From assembly GCA_903834765.1 (NCBI GenBank), contig CAILKE010000072.1, forward strand, positions 27,015-91,014: a stretch of DNA of 64,000 nt, written 5' to 3'. Source of the stretch: an uncultured Bacteroidota bacterium (GTDB lineage: Bacteria; Bacteroidota; Bacteroidia; B-17B0; Aurantibacillaceae). The translations under genes and the position numbers were made by a program. Shown in pieces: positions 36,487 through 45,347 of this stretch. The first letter of the stretch is position 1. Every line of letters begins with the position of its first letter. The notes beneath the pieces were generated by a model that ran no database searches, was not told where the DNA came from, and worked only from the letters and a program-made list of their open reading frames with translations.

Positions 36487-36981
36487 ATGACTTTATCTAT
36501 TATTGTTGCGACTTCTTTAAATAATGCCATCGGCAAGGATAATCAGCTTTTATGGCATTTACCAGCAGATTTAAAGTTTTTTAAAACTACTACTATGGGC
36601 TGCCCGGTGTTAATGGGACGCAAAACATTTCAATCTATTGGGCGCACTTTACCGGGAAGAAAAAACATTGTGATTACAAGAGATTCAAATTTTAATTCAG
36701 ATAAAGTATTTGATATTATTACAGAACCAAATTTAGATGTTGCGATACAACATTTGCAAAATGAACAAGAAGTTTTTATTATAGGTGGTGGCGAAATATA
36801 TAAACAATCTTTATATTTAGTAAATACTATTTATAAAACTATTGTCAATACGACCATTCAAGGTGATGTTTACTTTCCTGAAATTGATACTAATCAGTAT
36901 GAATTAATTTGGGAAGAAAAACACCTTGCTGATGAAAAAAATAAAATGGATTACACTTTTCAAAAATATATAAAACGATGA
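36487..36981 (+). CDS. folA: Dihydrofolate reductase
   Basis: 164 aa, normal for bacterial DHFR. It reduces dihydrofolate to tetrahydrofolate with NADPH. Conserved segments are SIIVATSLNNAIGKDNQLLWHLPADLKFFK (substrate pocket with the LWHLP-D element), MGRKTFQSIGRTLPGRKNIVITR (NADPH site) and FIIGGGEIYKQSL. Its stop overlaps the next gene by 4 bp (ATGA), so the two are translationally coupled. No thymidylate synthase gene is adjacent. Confidence 0.96.
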   Translation: MTLSIIVATSLNNAIGKDNQLLWHLPADLKFFKTTTMGCPVLMGRKTFQSIGRTLPGRKNIVITRDSNFNSDKVFDIITEPNLDVAIQHLQNEQEVFIIGGGEIYKQSLYLVNTIYKTIVNTTIQGDVYFPEIDTNQYELIWEEKHLADEKNKMDYTFQKYIKR

Positions 36982-37673
36982 GCGATATAAAAATTGAACA
37001 TATTTTATTTATTGATATTGAAACAGCCCCTGTTCAATATCAATACAGTGAACTTTCTGAAACCACTAAAGATTTGTGGGATAAAAAAATGATGTATGTA
37101 AAAGATACATCACCTGAAGAGCATTATGCTAAAGCTGGTATTTTTGCTGAATTTGCAAAGGTAGTATGTATTGGATTAGGATTTATGAGTCAGGGAAAAT
37201 TCAGAACCAAAGCTATTGCTGGAGAAAATGAAAAAGATATTTTAATTGAGTTTTCAAAATTGATGCAAACGCATTTTTATAAAGAAGAACATTTTTTATG
37301 TGCACATAATGGTAAAGAATTTGATTACCCGTTTTTATGCAGACGTTTATTGGTAAATCAACTCCCTTTACCTAAACTTCTTCAAATACAAGGCTTTAAG
37401 CCATGGAATGTTAAGCATTTAGATACTATGGAAATGTGGCGTTTCGGAGATATTAAAAATTTTACTTCACTTAATTTACTAGCTCATATCTTTAATATTC
37501 CTTCACCTAAAGATGACATTGATGGAAGTCAAATAGCGCAGGTATTTTATGAAGAAAAAAACATTGAACGTATTAAAACTTATTGCATAAAAGATGTTGT
37601 GACGCTTATTCGCATTTATCAATGTTTAAAAGGATTAGCACCAATACAAGATGAAGATATAGTTTATGCATAG
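36978..37673 (+). CDS. Predicted 3'-5' exonuclease (DnaQ / PolB-exonuclease-like)
   Basis: 231 aa. An RNase H-fold exonuclease of the kind annotated as related to DNA polymerase B: LFIDIETAP (DxE, motif I), LCAHNGKEFDYPFLCRRLL (motif II with Asp) and KTYCIKDVVTLIRIYQ (motif III with Y-C-x-x-D). It likely degrades single-stranded DNA ends or acts in repair. It overlaps folA by 4 bp, which shows co-expression but no known functional link. Confidence 0.88.
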   Translation: MSDIKIEHILFIDIETAPVQYQYSELSETTKDLWDKKMMYVKDTSPEEHYAKAGIFAEFAKVVCIGLGFMSQGKFRTKAIAGENEKDILIEFSKLMQTHFYKEEHFLCAHNGKEFDYPFLCRRLLVNQLPLPKLLQIQGFKPWNVKHLDTMEMWRFGDIKNFTSLNLLAHIFNIPSPKDDIDGSQIAQVFYEEKNIERIKTYCIKDVVTLIRIYQCLKGLAPIQDEDIVYA

Positions 37674-37773
37674 TAAATTATATCTTATAAATTATAATTA
37701 CAGATAATTTAAAGTATAATTATCCGTGATCTCTGCAAAAGAAAACTAAAACCTTTGTGGTTAAAACTAAAAA

Positions 37774-38772
37774 ATGACAAATCAAAAAAATATAGCCGTT
37801 ATAGGAAGTGGAAGTTGGGCAACCGCTATCGTGAAAATTTTATGTAATAATTCTGATTCAGTTAATTGGTATTATCGCAACCAAGCGGATGTAGATTTTG
37901 TAAAAAAATACAAGCATAATCCACGTTATTTAAGTTCCGTTAGTTTCGACTTAGGTAAATTGAATCTATCATCTAATTTACAAGAAACCATTGAAAAGGC
38001 TGATATCATTATATTAGCAGTTCCTTCTGCTTTTATAAATGATACCTTAAAAAACATATCAATCGAATCTTTTAAACATAAAACTATTTTCTCCGCCATT
38101 AAAGGTATTGTTCCCGAATATAATTTGATTGTTGGTGAATACTTAAATACAGTTTATCAAATTCCTTTGGATAGCATAGGTGTAATTACAGGTCCTTGTC
38201 ACGCAGAAGAAGTAGCACTTGAGAAGCTATCTTATTTAACCATCGCATCACGCGATGTTTCTAAAGCTGACGAATTATGTACCTTTATGCGTTGTAGATA
38301 TATCAAATGCTCAAGCAGTGATGATATTTATGGAACCGAAATATCGGCAGTACTTAAAAATGTAATTGCGGTTGCAGGTGGTATATGTCACGGATTAGGT
38401 TATGGAGATAATTTTTTATCAGTACTGGTTAGTAATGCAATACAAGAAATAGATCGCTTTGTTGCTGCTGTTCATCCTATAGAAAGGGATACGAAGGCAT
38501 CGGCCTATTTAGGTGATTTATTAGTAACAGCCTATTCCCAATTTAGTCGCAATAGAACCTTTGGAACGATGCTTGGAAAAGGTTATAGTGTTAAGAATGC
38601 GCAATTGGAAATGAATATGGTTGCAGAAGGTTATTATGCTGTAAAATGTGTGTGCGAAATCAATAAAAAATATAATGTGTTTATGCCTATAACGAATGCG
38701 GTTAATAATATAATATACAATCATAAAGATGCTAAAACGGAAATGGAATTACTAGCTGAACAACTTAGTTAA
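37774..38772 (+). CDS. gpsA: Glycerol-3-phosphate dehydrogenase [NAD(P)+]
   Basis: 332 aa. N-terminal Rossmann motif VIGSGSWATAIVKIL (a GxGxWxT variant of GxGxxG) and ADIIILAVPSAFI, then KGIVPEYNLIVGEYL, VITGPCHAEEVALEKLSYLTIAS (the GPxxAxE signature) and the C-terminal catalytic Lys region EISAVLKNVIAVAGGICHGLGYGDN. It makes sn-glycerol-3-phosphate for phospholipids in the cytoplasm. A 100-bp gap from the exonuclease gene suggests its own promoter. Confidence 0.94.
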   Translation: MTNQKNIAVIGSGSWATAIVKILCNNSDSVNWYYRNQADVDFVKKYKHNPRYLSSVSFDLGKLNLSSNLQETIEKADIIILAVPSAFINDTLKNISIESFKHKTIFSAIKGIVPEYNLIVGEYLNTVYQIPLDSIGVITGPCHAEEVALEKLSYLTIASRDVSKADELCTFMRCRYIKCSSSDDIYGTEISAVLKNVIAVAGGICHGLGYGDNFLSVLVSNAIQEIDRFVAAVHPIERDTKASAYLGDLLVTAYSQFSRNRTFGTMLGKGYSVKNAQLEMNMVAEGYYAVKCVCEINKKYNVFMPITNAVNNIIYNHKDAKTEMELLAEQLS

Positions 38773-38843
38773 TATTTGATTGATTTTAAAACGATATGCA
38801 CTTATTATATTTGACTTCTAACTATTTAAAATAACAACATAAA

Positions 38844-40802
38844 TTAAATACCCAGTTTTTTAATACATTTCCAAATGATGATCAAATCTTTTTCGATACT
38901 ATAGTCTTTAGCATATCGTAAATTGATTAATTTGGTTTTAGAATTATCTTCTTCTTTAGCAAATAAACAAATAGGCGATAATATAGAACGTTTTATTTCC
39001 GGTAATGATTTATCTGACACTCTACCATAACCAACCCATGAATAAAATCCAAACAATACGTTAAAAATATTAATAAAGAAATGCATTTTTTGTTCTTGTA
39101 TAAAAAACAAAACTGGACTCAGTATCAAAATAAGAATACTCATAACAATATCAAGTAAGCGTTTATTCCGTTTGTTCTTTGGTTTAGTAATACTATTGAC
39201 ATCAATCATATACAAATCCCCTGCAGTATCAATGCTATTACTACCTATAATAGAAAGGCTTTCGGGAGGTGCAATTTTAAAATCAACACCGCTTGATACT
39301 AACGTTAACATATTATTGATAATAAATTGAGAAGAAATATCTTTCGCACAAAAAATAATTTCGTTGATGTGGTGAATATTAATAATCTCTATTATTTGAT
39401 TTATTTTTCCAATATATGATTGGTTGTTACCAGTATAACTTTCAATACTCACAAAACCGACAAACGATGGATTAATATGAGTTTCCTTTAATAGTTGATT
39501 TACTCGAATACACTCTGCTTCTTCACCAATAATTGCAATACGTTTTGTTTTAGCAGAACTCAAACTATACGATTTTAACTTTAATAAATGAAAAGCAAAT
39601 CGAAGTATTAAAAAACTAAATAAAGCCCAACTTGTGCCTAATAAAATTAAAGCCCTCGAAAACCTCATTGATTCTGGTAATAACGAGTAACCCATCAAAA
39701 TAAAAACCGTTCCAATTAAAATACCTCTTCCTATCTTTACCAATTTAATGGGCTTATCGTAGCCCCCATTAAAGTATACCATCACTACCCAAACAATTGC
39801 GTATAAAGGAAAGGCTACACTTAATAATTTTTCGGAATAAATATTTTCATTAAAACCAGTTCGCTGTTGATATATGTTTTTAATTAAAAATAAACCGGCT
39901 GTAATTAAACTAAAATCTATGATTGGAACAGTAAAGCTTTTCAAAAACCTTGATATCATTGCTAGTCCTGCTTTCAAAACTATAGCAAAATGAATTAAAA
40001 AATTAAACCAAAAAGCATTAGAACCGCTAAAATGTTTGTTACTAAAAATAGCCATAGCTTTGTAAAAAATAACCACATAATTTAAACTACTACGCTTTGT
40101 ACTTTCACCCTTGTAATGGATAATTTGTGTTTCAGGAAAATAATAATTCTTAAATCCTGCCTTTGTTATTCGATAAGATAAATCAATATCCTCTCCATAC
40201 ATAAAAAAAGTTTCATCCAATAATCCAATTTTATTTAGCACTGTTTTACGCATAAGCATGAAGGCGCCACTGATAACATCAATTTCATTTATTGCATTCT
40301 CGGGTAAATAAGTCAAATGATATTTACCAAACTTTTTGGAATGAGGAAAAAATTTTGCTAAGGCAAACATTTTATAAAATGCCACTGCAGGCGTTGGCAG
40401 TCCTCGCTTGGATTCTGGAGCAAAATTTCCTTGTCCATCAAGCATCTTCACTCCTAGCCCACCGGCATCAGAATTGGCGTCCATAAAAGCTATTGTCTTT
40501 GTGAAGGTGTCTTCTTGAACAACTGTATCAGGGTTGAGTAACAAAACGTATTCACCTTTGGCTAACTTGATTGCTTGATTATTAGCTACCGAAAAACCTG
40601 AATTGAATTTATTTTCAATTAAAATAACATCAGGAAATTTATCTTTTATTAAAGTAACCGATCCATCTACAGAATTATTATCTACAACAAATATTTCACA
40701 AGGAAATGTTTCAGATGCCTTTAGGACTGAAAATAAACATTGCTCAATAAAATGCTTTACATTATAGTTAACAATAATAACAGATAGTTTTACCACAGAC
40801 AT
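38844..40802 (-). CDS. Family 2 glycosyltransferase fused to a degenerate sugar-transferase domain
   Basis: 652 aa. Residues 1-240 are a GT-A family 2 glycosyltransferase (LSVIIVNYNVKHFIEQCL, VVDNNSVDGSV, YVLLLNPDTVV, with DxD-like and ED motifs), like rhamnosyltransferases of the WbbL type. Residues about 260-430 hold several membrane spans. About 440-560 is a Rossmann-like CoA-binding fold (KRIAIIGEEAECIRVNQLL). The last 100 residues start like a bacterial sugar transferase (KRLLDIVMSILILILSPVLFF) and end like one (LRYAKDYSIEKDLIIIWKCI), but the catalytic KFRSM-type core is missing. It probably acts in surface polysaccharide synthesis. Confidence 0.85.
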   Translation of the reverse strand: MSVVKLSVIIVNYNVKHFIEQCLFSVLKASETFPCEIFVVDNNSVDGSVTLIKDKFPDVILIENKFNSGFSVANNQAIKLAKGEYVLLLNPDTVVQEDTFTKTIAFMDANSDAGGLGVKMLDGQGNFAPESKRGLPTPAVAFYKMFALAKFFPHSKKFGKYHLTYLPENAINEIDVISGAFMLMRKTVLNKIGLLDETFFMYGEDIDLSYRITKAGFKNYYFPETQIIHYKGESTKRSSLNYVVIFYKAMAIFSNKHFSGSNAFWFNFLIHFAIVLKAGLAMISRFLKSFTVPIIDFSLITAGLFLIKNIYQQRTGFNENIYSEKLLSVAFPLYAIVWVVMVYFNGGYDKPIKLVKIGRGILIGTVFILMGYSLLPESMRFSRALILLGTSWALFSFLILRFAFHLLKLKSYSLSSAKTKRIAIIGEEAECIRVNQLLKETHINPSFVGFVSIESYTGNNQSYIGKINQIIEIINIHHINEIIFCAKDISSQFIINNMLTLVSSGVDFKIAPPESLSIIGSNSIDTAGDLYMIDVNSITKPKNKRNKRLLDIVMSILILILSPVLFFIQEQKMHFFINIFNVLFGFYSWVGYGRVSDKSLPEIKRSILSPICLFAKEEDNSKTKLINLRYAKDYSIEKDLIIIWKCIKKLGI

Positions 40803-40927
40803 AGAGCGCTAAAAATACCAAAATATTGCCAAAATAGAAGAATTTTAAAAAGTATCGATTAGTTCAAAAAAAAATGCTAAATTCGCGTTCCAATTTTTAC
40901 TTAATTTTAATTGCTAAAGTAAATACT

Positions 40928-41001
40928 GGCCCCGTAGCTCAGCTGGATAGAGCAACAGCCTTCTAAGCTGTGGGCCATTGGTTCGAATCCAATCGGGGTC
41001 A
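40928..41001 (+). tRNA. tRNA-Arg (anticodon TCT)
   Basis: A 74-nt cloverleaf: acceptor GGCCCCG pairs with CGGGGTC (one G-U), D-arm around GCTCAGCTGGATAGAGC, anticodon arm CAGCC-TTCTAAG-CTG with TCT as anticodon, and T-arm with GGTTCGAATCC. Discriminator base A at 41001; CCA is not encoded. Its 3' end marks the left border of the accessory region, the usual target of tyrosine-recombinase elements. Confidence 0.96.
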
Positions 41002-41015
41002 CGATTAAACAACTA

Positions 41016-41048
41016 AAAAGCCTGTAAATCAATAGATTACAGGCTTTT
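41016..41048 (+). terminator. tRNA-Arg terminator
   Basis: AAAAGCCTGTAA (41016-41027) pairs with TTACAGGCTTTT (41037-41048), with further T after. It ends the tRNA transcript. Its right arm (TTACAGGCTTTTT) recurs at 45015-45027 in front of the second att-like copy. The 41049-41440 stretch otherwise holds only the att-like repeat and AT-rich DNA. Confidence 0.85.
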
Positions 41049-41058
41049 TTCATAAAGA

Positions 41059-41120
41059 GGGTAAACATAGGGTAAACATTTCGTTTTTTCCTCTCATAAC
41101 GCTCACTTACTTTAATTTTC
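41059..41120 (+). repeat. att-like segment, copy A
   Basis: Two direct repeats GGGTAAACAT (41059-41068, 41070-41079) with an 11-bp period, then CTCACTTACTTTAATTTTC at 41102-41120. The same order and exact spacing occur in copy B at 45038-45099. Paired short repeats beside a tRNA look like arm-type sites of a tyrosine recombinase. Confidence 0.55.
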
Positions 41121-41440
41121 ACAAGCACATAATTCATCTATGCTTATACTATGGATAATTTATGTACTTACTATAAATACTATTTACTTTTTGATACGAA
41201 GTGTTAGCAAGTAATGCAAACGCAACGGATTAGTTAAGGACTTGAGATGGAGATATTTTAGGAGATAAAACTCAGATATTTACTATGGAGTTTTTTAATA
41301 TTACATAAATTTCAGAGTAATTTATGTATTTTAGTTCTGCGATATACAAATTTATTGAAAGGTAAAGTATAGAAATAAAGTTGGTGCATATAGAAGAAGT
41401 TTGAAACATAAAGAATTAGCTAAAATTAAAAACATAGATC

Positions 41441-42418
41441 ATGAAACACAATAATTCAGATTATAAAAAAACATTTTATTACTGGCCTTTTATAGAAAAT
41501 AATGTAATTGTAGCAACGCTCAAATACCCAAACTCTTTAGTAGATTATATAGAAAATTTGATTTTTGATGTTATTGAAAAAAGAAACCTTATTGAAAAAA
41601 GAATTGTTTTCCTTGTTGACAATTTATGGACAAAACAGTTATTGCAAAGTTTATTGTTATGTCGTAAGGTTATAGATAACGATAATAATATTTTAAATAC
41701 AACTAATCAAATTACTATTGTTGAAATAACAAATGATTTTGATAATGTAATTTATAAATCTATTGGCGGCAACATTAATGAAATTATTTATGAAGCAGAT
41801 ACATTTATTCTTATTGATTTTAATGTTTTAATGAATGATAGCAATGAACTTCTTGAACGATTAAGAGTTTATTGGAAAAATAAATTATGGATTGGAGTAG
41901 GACTAAATAATGAAAAAGACACTATTAGATTATTAAGTTTTGGCGAAGAATACATAAACTATTTGCCAGATTCCCCAGAAACGTTTGAAGGATTTGTAAA
42001 TGAAGATGTATTAAAGGGGATAGAAAATATTTTAGTATCATTAGGTGATAATGAAGACTCTGGTATATTTTCTAAACACTTTTATGGTGAGATTTTTACA
42101 GAAGAAAATGACTATACTTTAGCAATAGGAACGAGTGATTTGGTTGAGTGTGAATACGAAGAAGAAGATGGCGAAAATGATGAAAACTATGGTGATGATG
42201 AAAAATCTTTTTGCGTTGCTATTTTAATTACTAAATATAAATTAGAGCTTTCAATAGAATTACAAGATTATGATTGGGATGGCACAGTCTATTTGAATTA
42301 TAAAATTGACTTTGAAAGTGATATTTATGAAGAAGGCGATATTGGAAAGATAGACGATTTGGTTGAAGAAATTTGCGAACGAATTAATTCTCAGAAAATA
42401 AATGTTCGATTATCTTAA
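41441..42418 (+). CDS. Hypothetical acidic protein
   Basis: 325 aa, no signal peptide. The N-terminal 170 residues alternate hydrophobic strands and helices (KRIVFLVDNLWTKQLLQSLLL, DTFILIDFNVLM) in an alpha/beta pattern. Around residues 225-250 lies a very acidic stretch (EYEEEDGENDENYGDDE), and the C-terminal 70 residues look like beta strands (YKLELSIELQDYDWDGTVYLNYKIDF). I recognise no family. First gene after the tRNA/att segment and possibly in one unit with the next three. Confidence 0.55.
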   Translation: MKHNNSDYKKTFYYWPFIENNVIVATLKYPNSLVDYIENLIFDVIEKRNLIEKRIVFLVDNLWTKQLLQSLLLCRKVIDNDNNILNTTNQITIVEITNDFDNVIYKSIGGNINEIIYEADTFILIDFNVLMNDSNELLERLRVYWKNKLWIGVGLNNEKDTIRLLSFGEEYINYLPDSPETFEGFVNEDVLKGIENILVSLGDNEDSGIFSKHFYGEIFTEENDYTLAIGTSDLVECEYEEEDGENDENYGDDEKSFCVAILITKYKLELSIELQDYDWDGTVYLNYKIDFESDIYEEGDIGKIDDLVEEICERINSQKINVRLS

Positions 42419-42529
42419 TATTACATAGGATTGAAACATACAGTGATTGAGTCAGTTTGGTGTATTATTAAATTTATAAAAACTAAAAAACTAGCGATTT
42501 CGGATTATTAATATTTCAATAAAATTAAG

Positions 42530-43087
42530 ATGGGTGAAAAAGAAAAATACTTTGAAGAGCTAAATATTAGCTTCGAAAAGTACCTCAAAACAAAAAGTAT
42601 ATATTCCTTCAAGCAAGTCAAAGGCAAAATGAAGGAGGGCGAGAATAAGTATAAATTTATTTTTAGAGATTACTATTGGTGGCATCCAAAATGGAGTGTG
42701 GCAGATTTTGAAAAATCACTTTCCGATGACGTTAAATTGTTAAAGAGTTTGTGGTCAAAATGGCGAAAAGTGCATAGAAGTTATGAGGATATGGTATTAA
42801 GCAATGAATTATATGCTTTGCATTACCAAGTGTCTTTAAATTTAACAAAAAAATGCGAACACAAATTTAAAAATGGCAAATATTATTTGGTAAAATCCAA
42901 CAATAGAGTGTACTTGCATTTTGCTGAATTATTTATTGAATCAGAAAAAAAAATAGCCAGTTCAAGGCCCGAACCCACAGTAAAATCTAAACCCAAGAAA
43001 TTTGATGATATCAGGGAATATGCCAAACAACTAAAAAGAGAGATTAGACCAAAAAAACGATTTGATGTCAGGCTACTCGAAGTTTAA
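42530..43087 (+). CDS. Hypothetical basic protein
   Basis: 185 aa, Lys-rich. The middle has an aromatic segment (FRDYYWWHPKWSVADFEKSL), and the C-terminal 40 residues are very basic (KSKPKKFDDIREYAKQLKREIRPKKRFDVRLLEV), which suggests nucleic-acid contact, though no known fold is visible. Accessory gene within the 4-kb att-bounded segment. Confidence 0.5.
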   Translation: MGEKEKYFEELNISFEKYLKTKSIYSFKQVKGKMKEGENKYKFIFRDYYWWHPKWSVADFEKSLSDDVKLLKSLWSKWRKVHRSYEDMVLSNELYALHYQVSLNLTKKCEHKFKNGKYYLVKSNNRVYLHFAELFIESEKKIASSRPEPTVKSKPKKFDDIREYAKQLKREIRPKKRFDVRLLEV

Positions 43088-43114
43088 TACGATTATATAA
43101 ATAAGCCAAAGAAA

Positions 43115-43333
43115 ATGGATGAAGTAGTTAAAAACGAGTTATCAAAATTAAATATGTATGAGGTTATTTGCGCTGATGCATTAAGTCAATTACATTTAAA
43201 TAACCCACAACAATTGGTGGACTTTGAAAAAGATAAAATTATATCATTGTTAAAAAGAATGTTTGATGCAGAGAGAGAATACTTAATTGATGAATCTGAT
43301 GATTATTTAGAAATTTATAAAGAAGAAATTTAA
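43115..43333 (+). CDS. Small hypothetical acidic protein
   Basis: 72 aa, helical, Glu/Asp-rich at its C-terminus (ESDDYLEIYKEEI). It lies 27 bp after the basic 185-aa gene and 22 bp before the next, so all three are probably one transcript. The basic/acidic pairing of neighbours would suit a partner or inhibitor role, but this is only inference. Confidence 0.5.
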   Translation: MDEVVKNELSKLNMYEVICADALSQLHLNNPQQLVDFEKDKIISLLKRMFDAEREYLIDESDDYLEIYKEEI

Positions 43334-43355
43334 TTTAACTTATTCATCCTTACAA

Positions 43356-44321
43356 ATGGACAACATAAAAAAAATATTAAAGTCAAAATTAAATTGTGAA
43401 TCTGTAAATTCTGAAATAGTAGAATTTGATAATGATAATGATTTTCTTCCTAAAAGAGGTAAAATAAAATTTGATTTTGTAATCAAAAACAATAATAAAA
43501 TTGAGGCATTAGGTTTAAAAGTTCAGGAAACAGACCTTGACAGTTATGTAAAAGGAATTATTGAAAAAATACCAAATAATTTTGAATACCCCGTCTTTTA
43601 TATATCATCAATTAATAATAGCGGTTTATTAACCAGGAATTTGTATTCTTCAGAAAAAATAATGAATTTATCAAAGAGACCTGAATATGACATTTTTGAA
43701 AACCGTGATGTAATTTATTATGACCATTTAGATAAATTAATATTTGATATTAAAGACCTTTGCAAGGACTTAATGAATGAAGAAGATTTTGAATTTCGTG
43801 AATTAGCAAGAGAAGTTAAAAATCTACAATGGAAATTAAAGGATAGCGAAAAAAAATATATCAACGAGAATAATAGTTTAAAGTCAGAAAATAACTATCA
43901 AAAAGAAAAGTTAGAAAAACTTGAAATAAAGATTAACAAATACATTAAAACTGATAAAACAAAAACTATGTTTGCTATTAGTAATTGTTTGTTTATAACA
44001 GAACTAAAAGGAGCAATAAAAAAACTAAAGCTCCCGGAAAGTAATGAAATTAAGTCTGATATAAAAACTGGTTACGGATATAATGAAAAATATTCAGTTA
44101 CAAATTTCATTGATAATAATCATTTTGAATTTTATTTAGGTAATATATCAAATAAATTTTATTTAGTTCTAGAATCTTATACATGGGTTGCTGAATATAG
44201 TAGCAATGTACCCACTACTAATTATTATTATTGTTATGATGATATAAACAATCATTTTACTCTAGTTAATGGAAATGAGGTAGAGGATATTTTAACATGG
44301 ATTCCGTTGAAGGATTTTTAA
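43356..44321 (+). CDS. Hypothetical coiled-coil protein
   Basis: 321 aa. Residues 1-145 look alpha/beta with a possible nuclease-like strand pattern (KIKFDFVIKNNNKIEALGLKVQETDLDSY, where D/E and K positions could suit a PD-(D/E)XK site, weakly). Residues about 150-205 are a coiled coil (LAREVKNLQWKLKDSEKKYINE...YQKEKLEKLEIKIN), and the last 110 residues form a beta-rich domain with many Tyr and Asn. No family recognised. Last of the four unknown genes in the segment. Confidence 0.5.
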   Translation: MDNIKKILKSKLNCESVNSEIVEFDNDNDFLPKRGKIKFDFVIKNNNKIEALGLKVQETDLDSYVKGIIEKIPNNFEYPVFYISSINNSGLLTRNLYSSEKIMNLSKRPEYDIFENRDVIYYDHLDKLIFDIKDLCKDLMNEEDFEFRELAREVKNLQWKLKDSEKKYINENNSLKSENNYQKEKLEKLEIKINKYIKTDKTKTMFAISNCLFITELKGAIKKLKLPESNEIKSDIKTGYGYNEKYSVTNFIDNNHFEFYLGNISNKFYLVLESYTWVAEYSSNVPTTNYYYCYDDINNHFTLVNGNEVEDILTWIPLKDF

Positions 44322-44437
44322 TTTAATGCTCTTATTATTATAACCTGAAGGTCTTAATTTTATTAGATTATATAACAAATCTTTTTTCTAAGGAATATTA
44401 TTTACCTCGCATCTAAAAATATTTTAAAATTTACATT

Positions 44438-44953
44438 TTGAGTGTTAGTGCAAAAGATATTTTTTACTGTATCGCAATTACATTTGTGGTTACATATTGT
44501 CCTTCTCTCTATGTCCCTATCCATTTACCATTTGAAGTAAATTTAATTAGTGCTTCTATCTCGATTCTGAAGTCAATTTTGGAAGAATTTATTTTTCGTT
44601 TTTTATTATTAGCCATATGTTGTAATTACTTTGGAATGTTGCAAAGTTTAATAGTATCATCATTACTTTTTTCATATGCCCATTTTGAATTTAATTGGTT
44701 TCAAATAAACTATTTTCTTTTCATTTCAAAATTTACAAGTGGTTTATATTATGGATGGGCATATCTATCAACCCGTTCAATAATTGTCCCAATAACTATG
44801 CACATTTTGTGGAATATTGCAACTATCCCATTTGAAAAGGTTATTGCGACTGAAACTTCGGTTATCGAAGTTTATGTTAAAATAACAATTTTGATTTTGG
44901 TAGTTATTTATTATAAATATCCAGTAAAGAAGCTTTCTTTAATTCATTATTAA
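44438..44953 (+). CDS. CPBP-family intramembrane metalloprotease
   Basis: 171 aa, four or five membrane helices. The CAAX-protease/bacteriocin-processing motifs are present: EEFIFRF (E-E-x-x-x-R) near residue 48, a His/Phe motif YAHFEFNWF near 87, and MHILWN near 127. Such proteases process prenylated proteins elsewhere, and in bacteria are linked to bacteriocin self-immunity. The start is TTG at 44438; no in-frame ATG precedes the first helix. Placed at the right end of the att-bounded cargo. Confidence 0.75.
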   Translation: MSVSAKDIFYCIAITFVVTYCPSLYVPIHLPFEVNLISASISILKSILEEFIFRFLLLAICCNYFGMLQSLIVSSLLFSYAHFEFNWFQINYFLFISKFTSGLYYGWAYLSTRSIIVPITMHILWNIATIPFEKVIATETSVIEVYVKITILILVVIYYKYPVKKLSLIHY

Positions 44954-45037
44954 TAATCTTATATTACAATAGAATTCAAATACAATATCAAATAAAATTC
45001 CTGATTGAAGAACTTTACAGGCTTTTTGATTTAATGG

Positions 45038-45099
45038 GGGGGAACATAGGGGGAACATTTGAATTGTTCATTACTTTTTACTCACTTACTTTAATTTTC
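45038..45099 (+). repeat. att-like segment, copy B
   Basis: Diverged copy of 41059-41120: GGGGGAACAT twice (45038-45047, 45049-45058) with the same 11-bp period, and the identical 19-mer at 45081-45099. Both copies are 62 bp long without net insertion. The copy is preceded by the right arm of the tRNA terminator hairpin (45015-45027). The rest of the 394-bp gap (44954-45347) holds two small hairpins (GTGATGC/GCATCAC at 45190-45207; ACTGC/GCAGT at 45301-45313) and a TACTTTTG -7-like box at 45236-45243. Confidence 0.55.
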
Positions 45100-45347
45100 G
45101 TTCACACATACCTTATCCATACCTATGGTATGGTTTATCTATATACAAACTACGTTAAAAACTTTCAAAATTATACAAAACATGGTGATGTGATGCAATC
45201 GCATCACTCCTGATTAAAATGCTTTTTACTTGATATACTTTTGTATAGTCAAACCATTTCTATTCGCTATATGAATGAAGTTTGATGATTTTGGAGACTG
45301 ACTGCGCAGCAGTTGACAAAATGTAAATCAATCTAAAAATTAAAAAA

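Noticed and set aside
40907..41137. 76-aa minus-strand ORF containing TPIGFEPMAHSLEG
   Set aside because: It is the antisense of the tRNA-Arg gene; this peptide pattern is a well-known artefact of translating tRNA complements.
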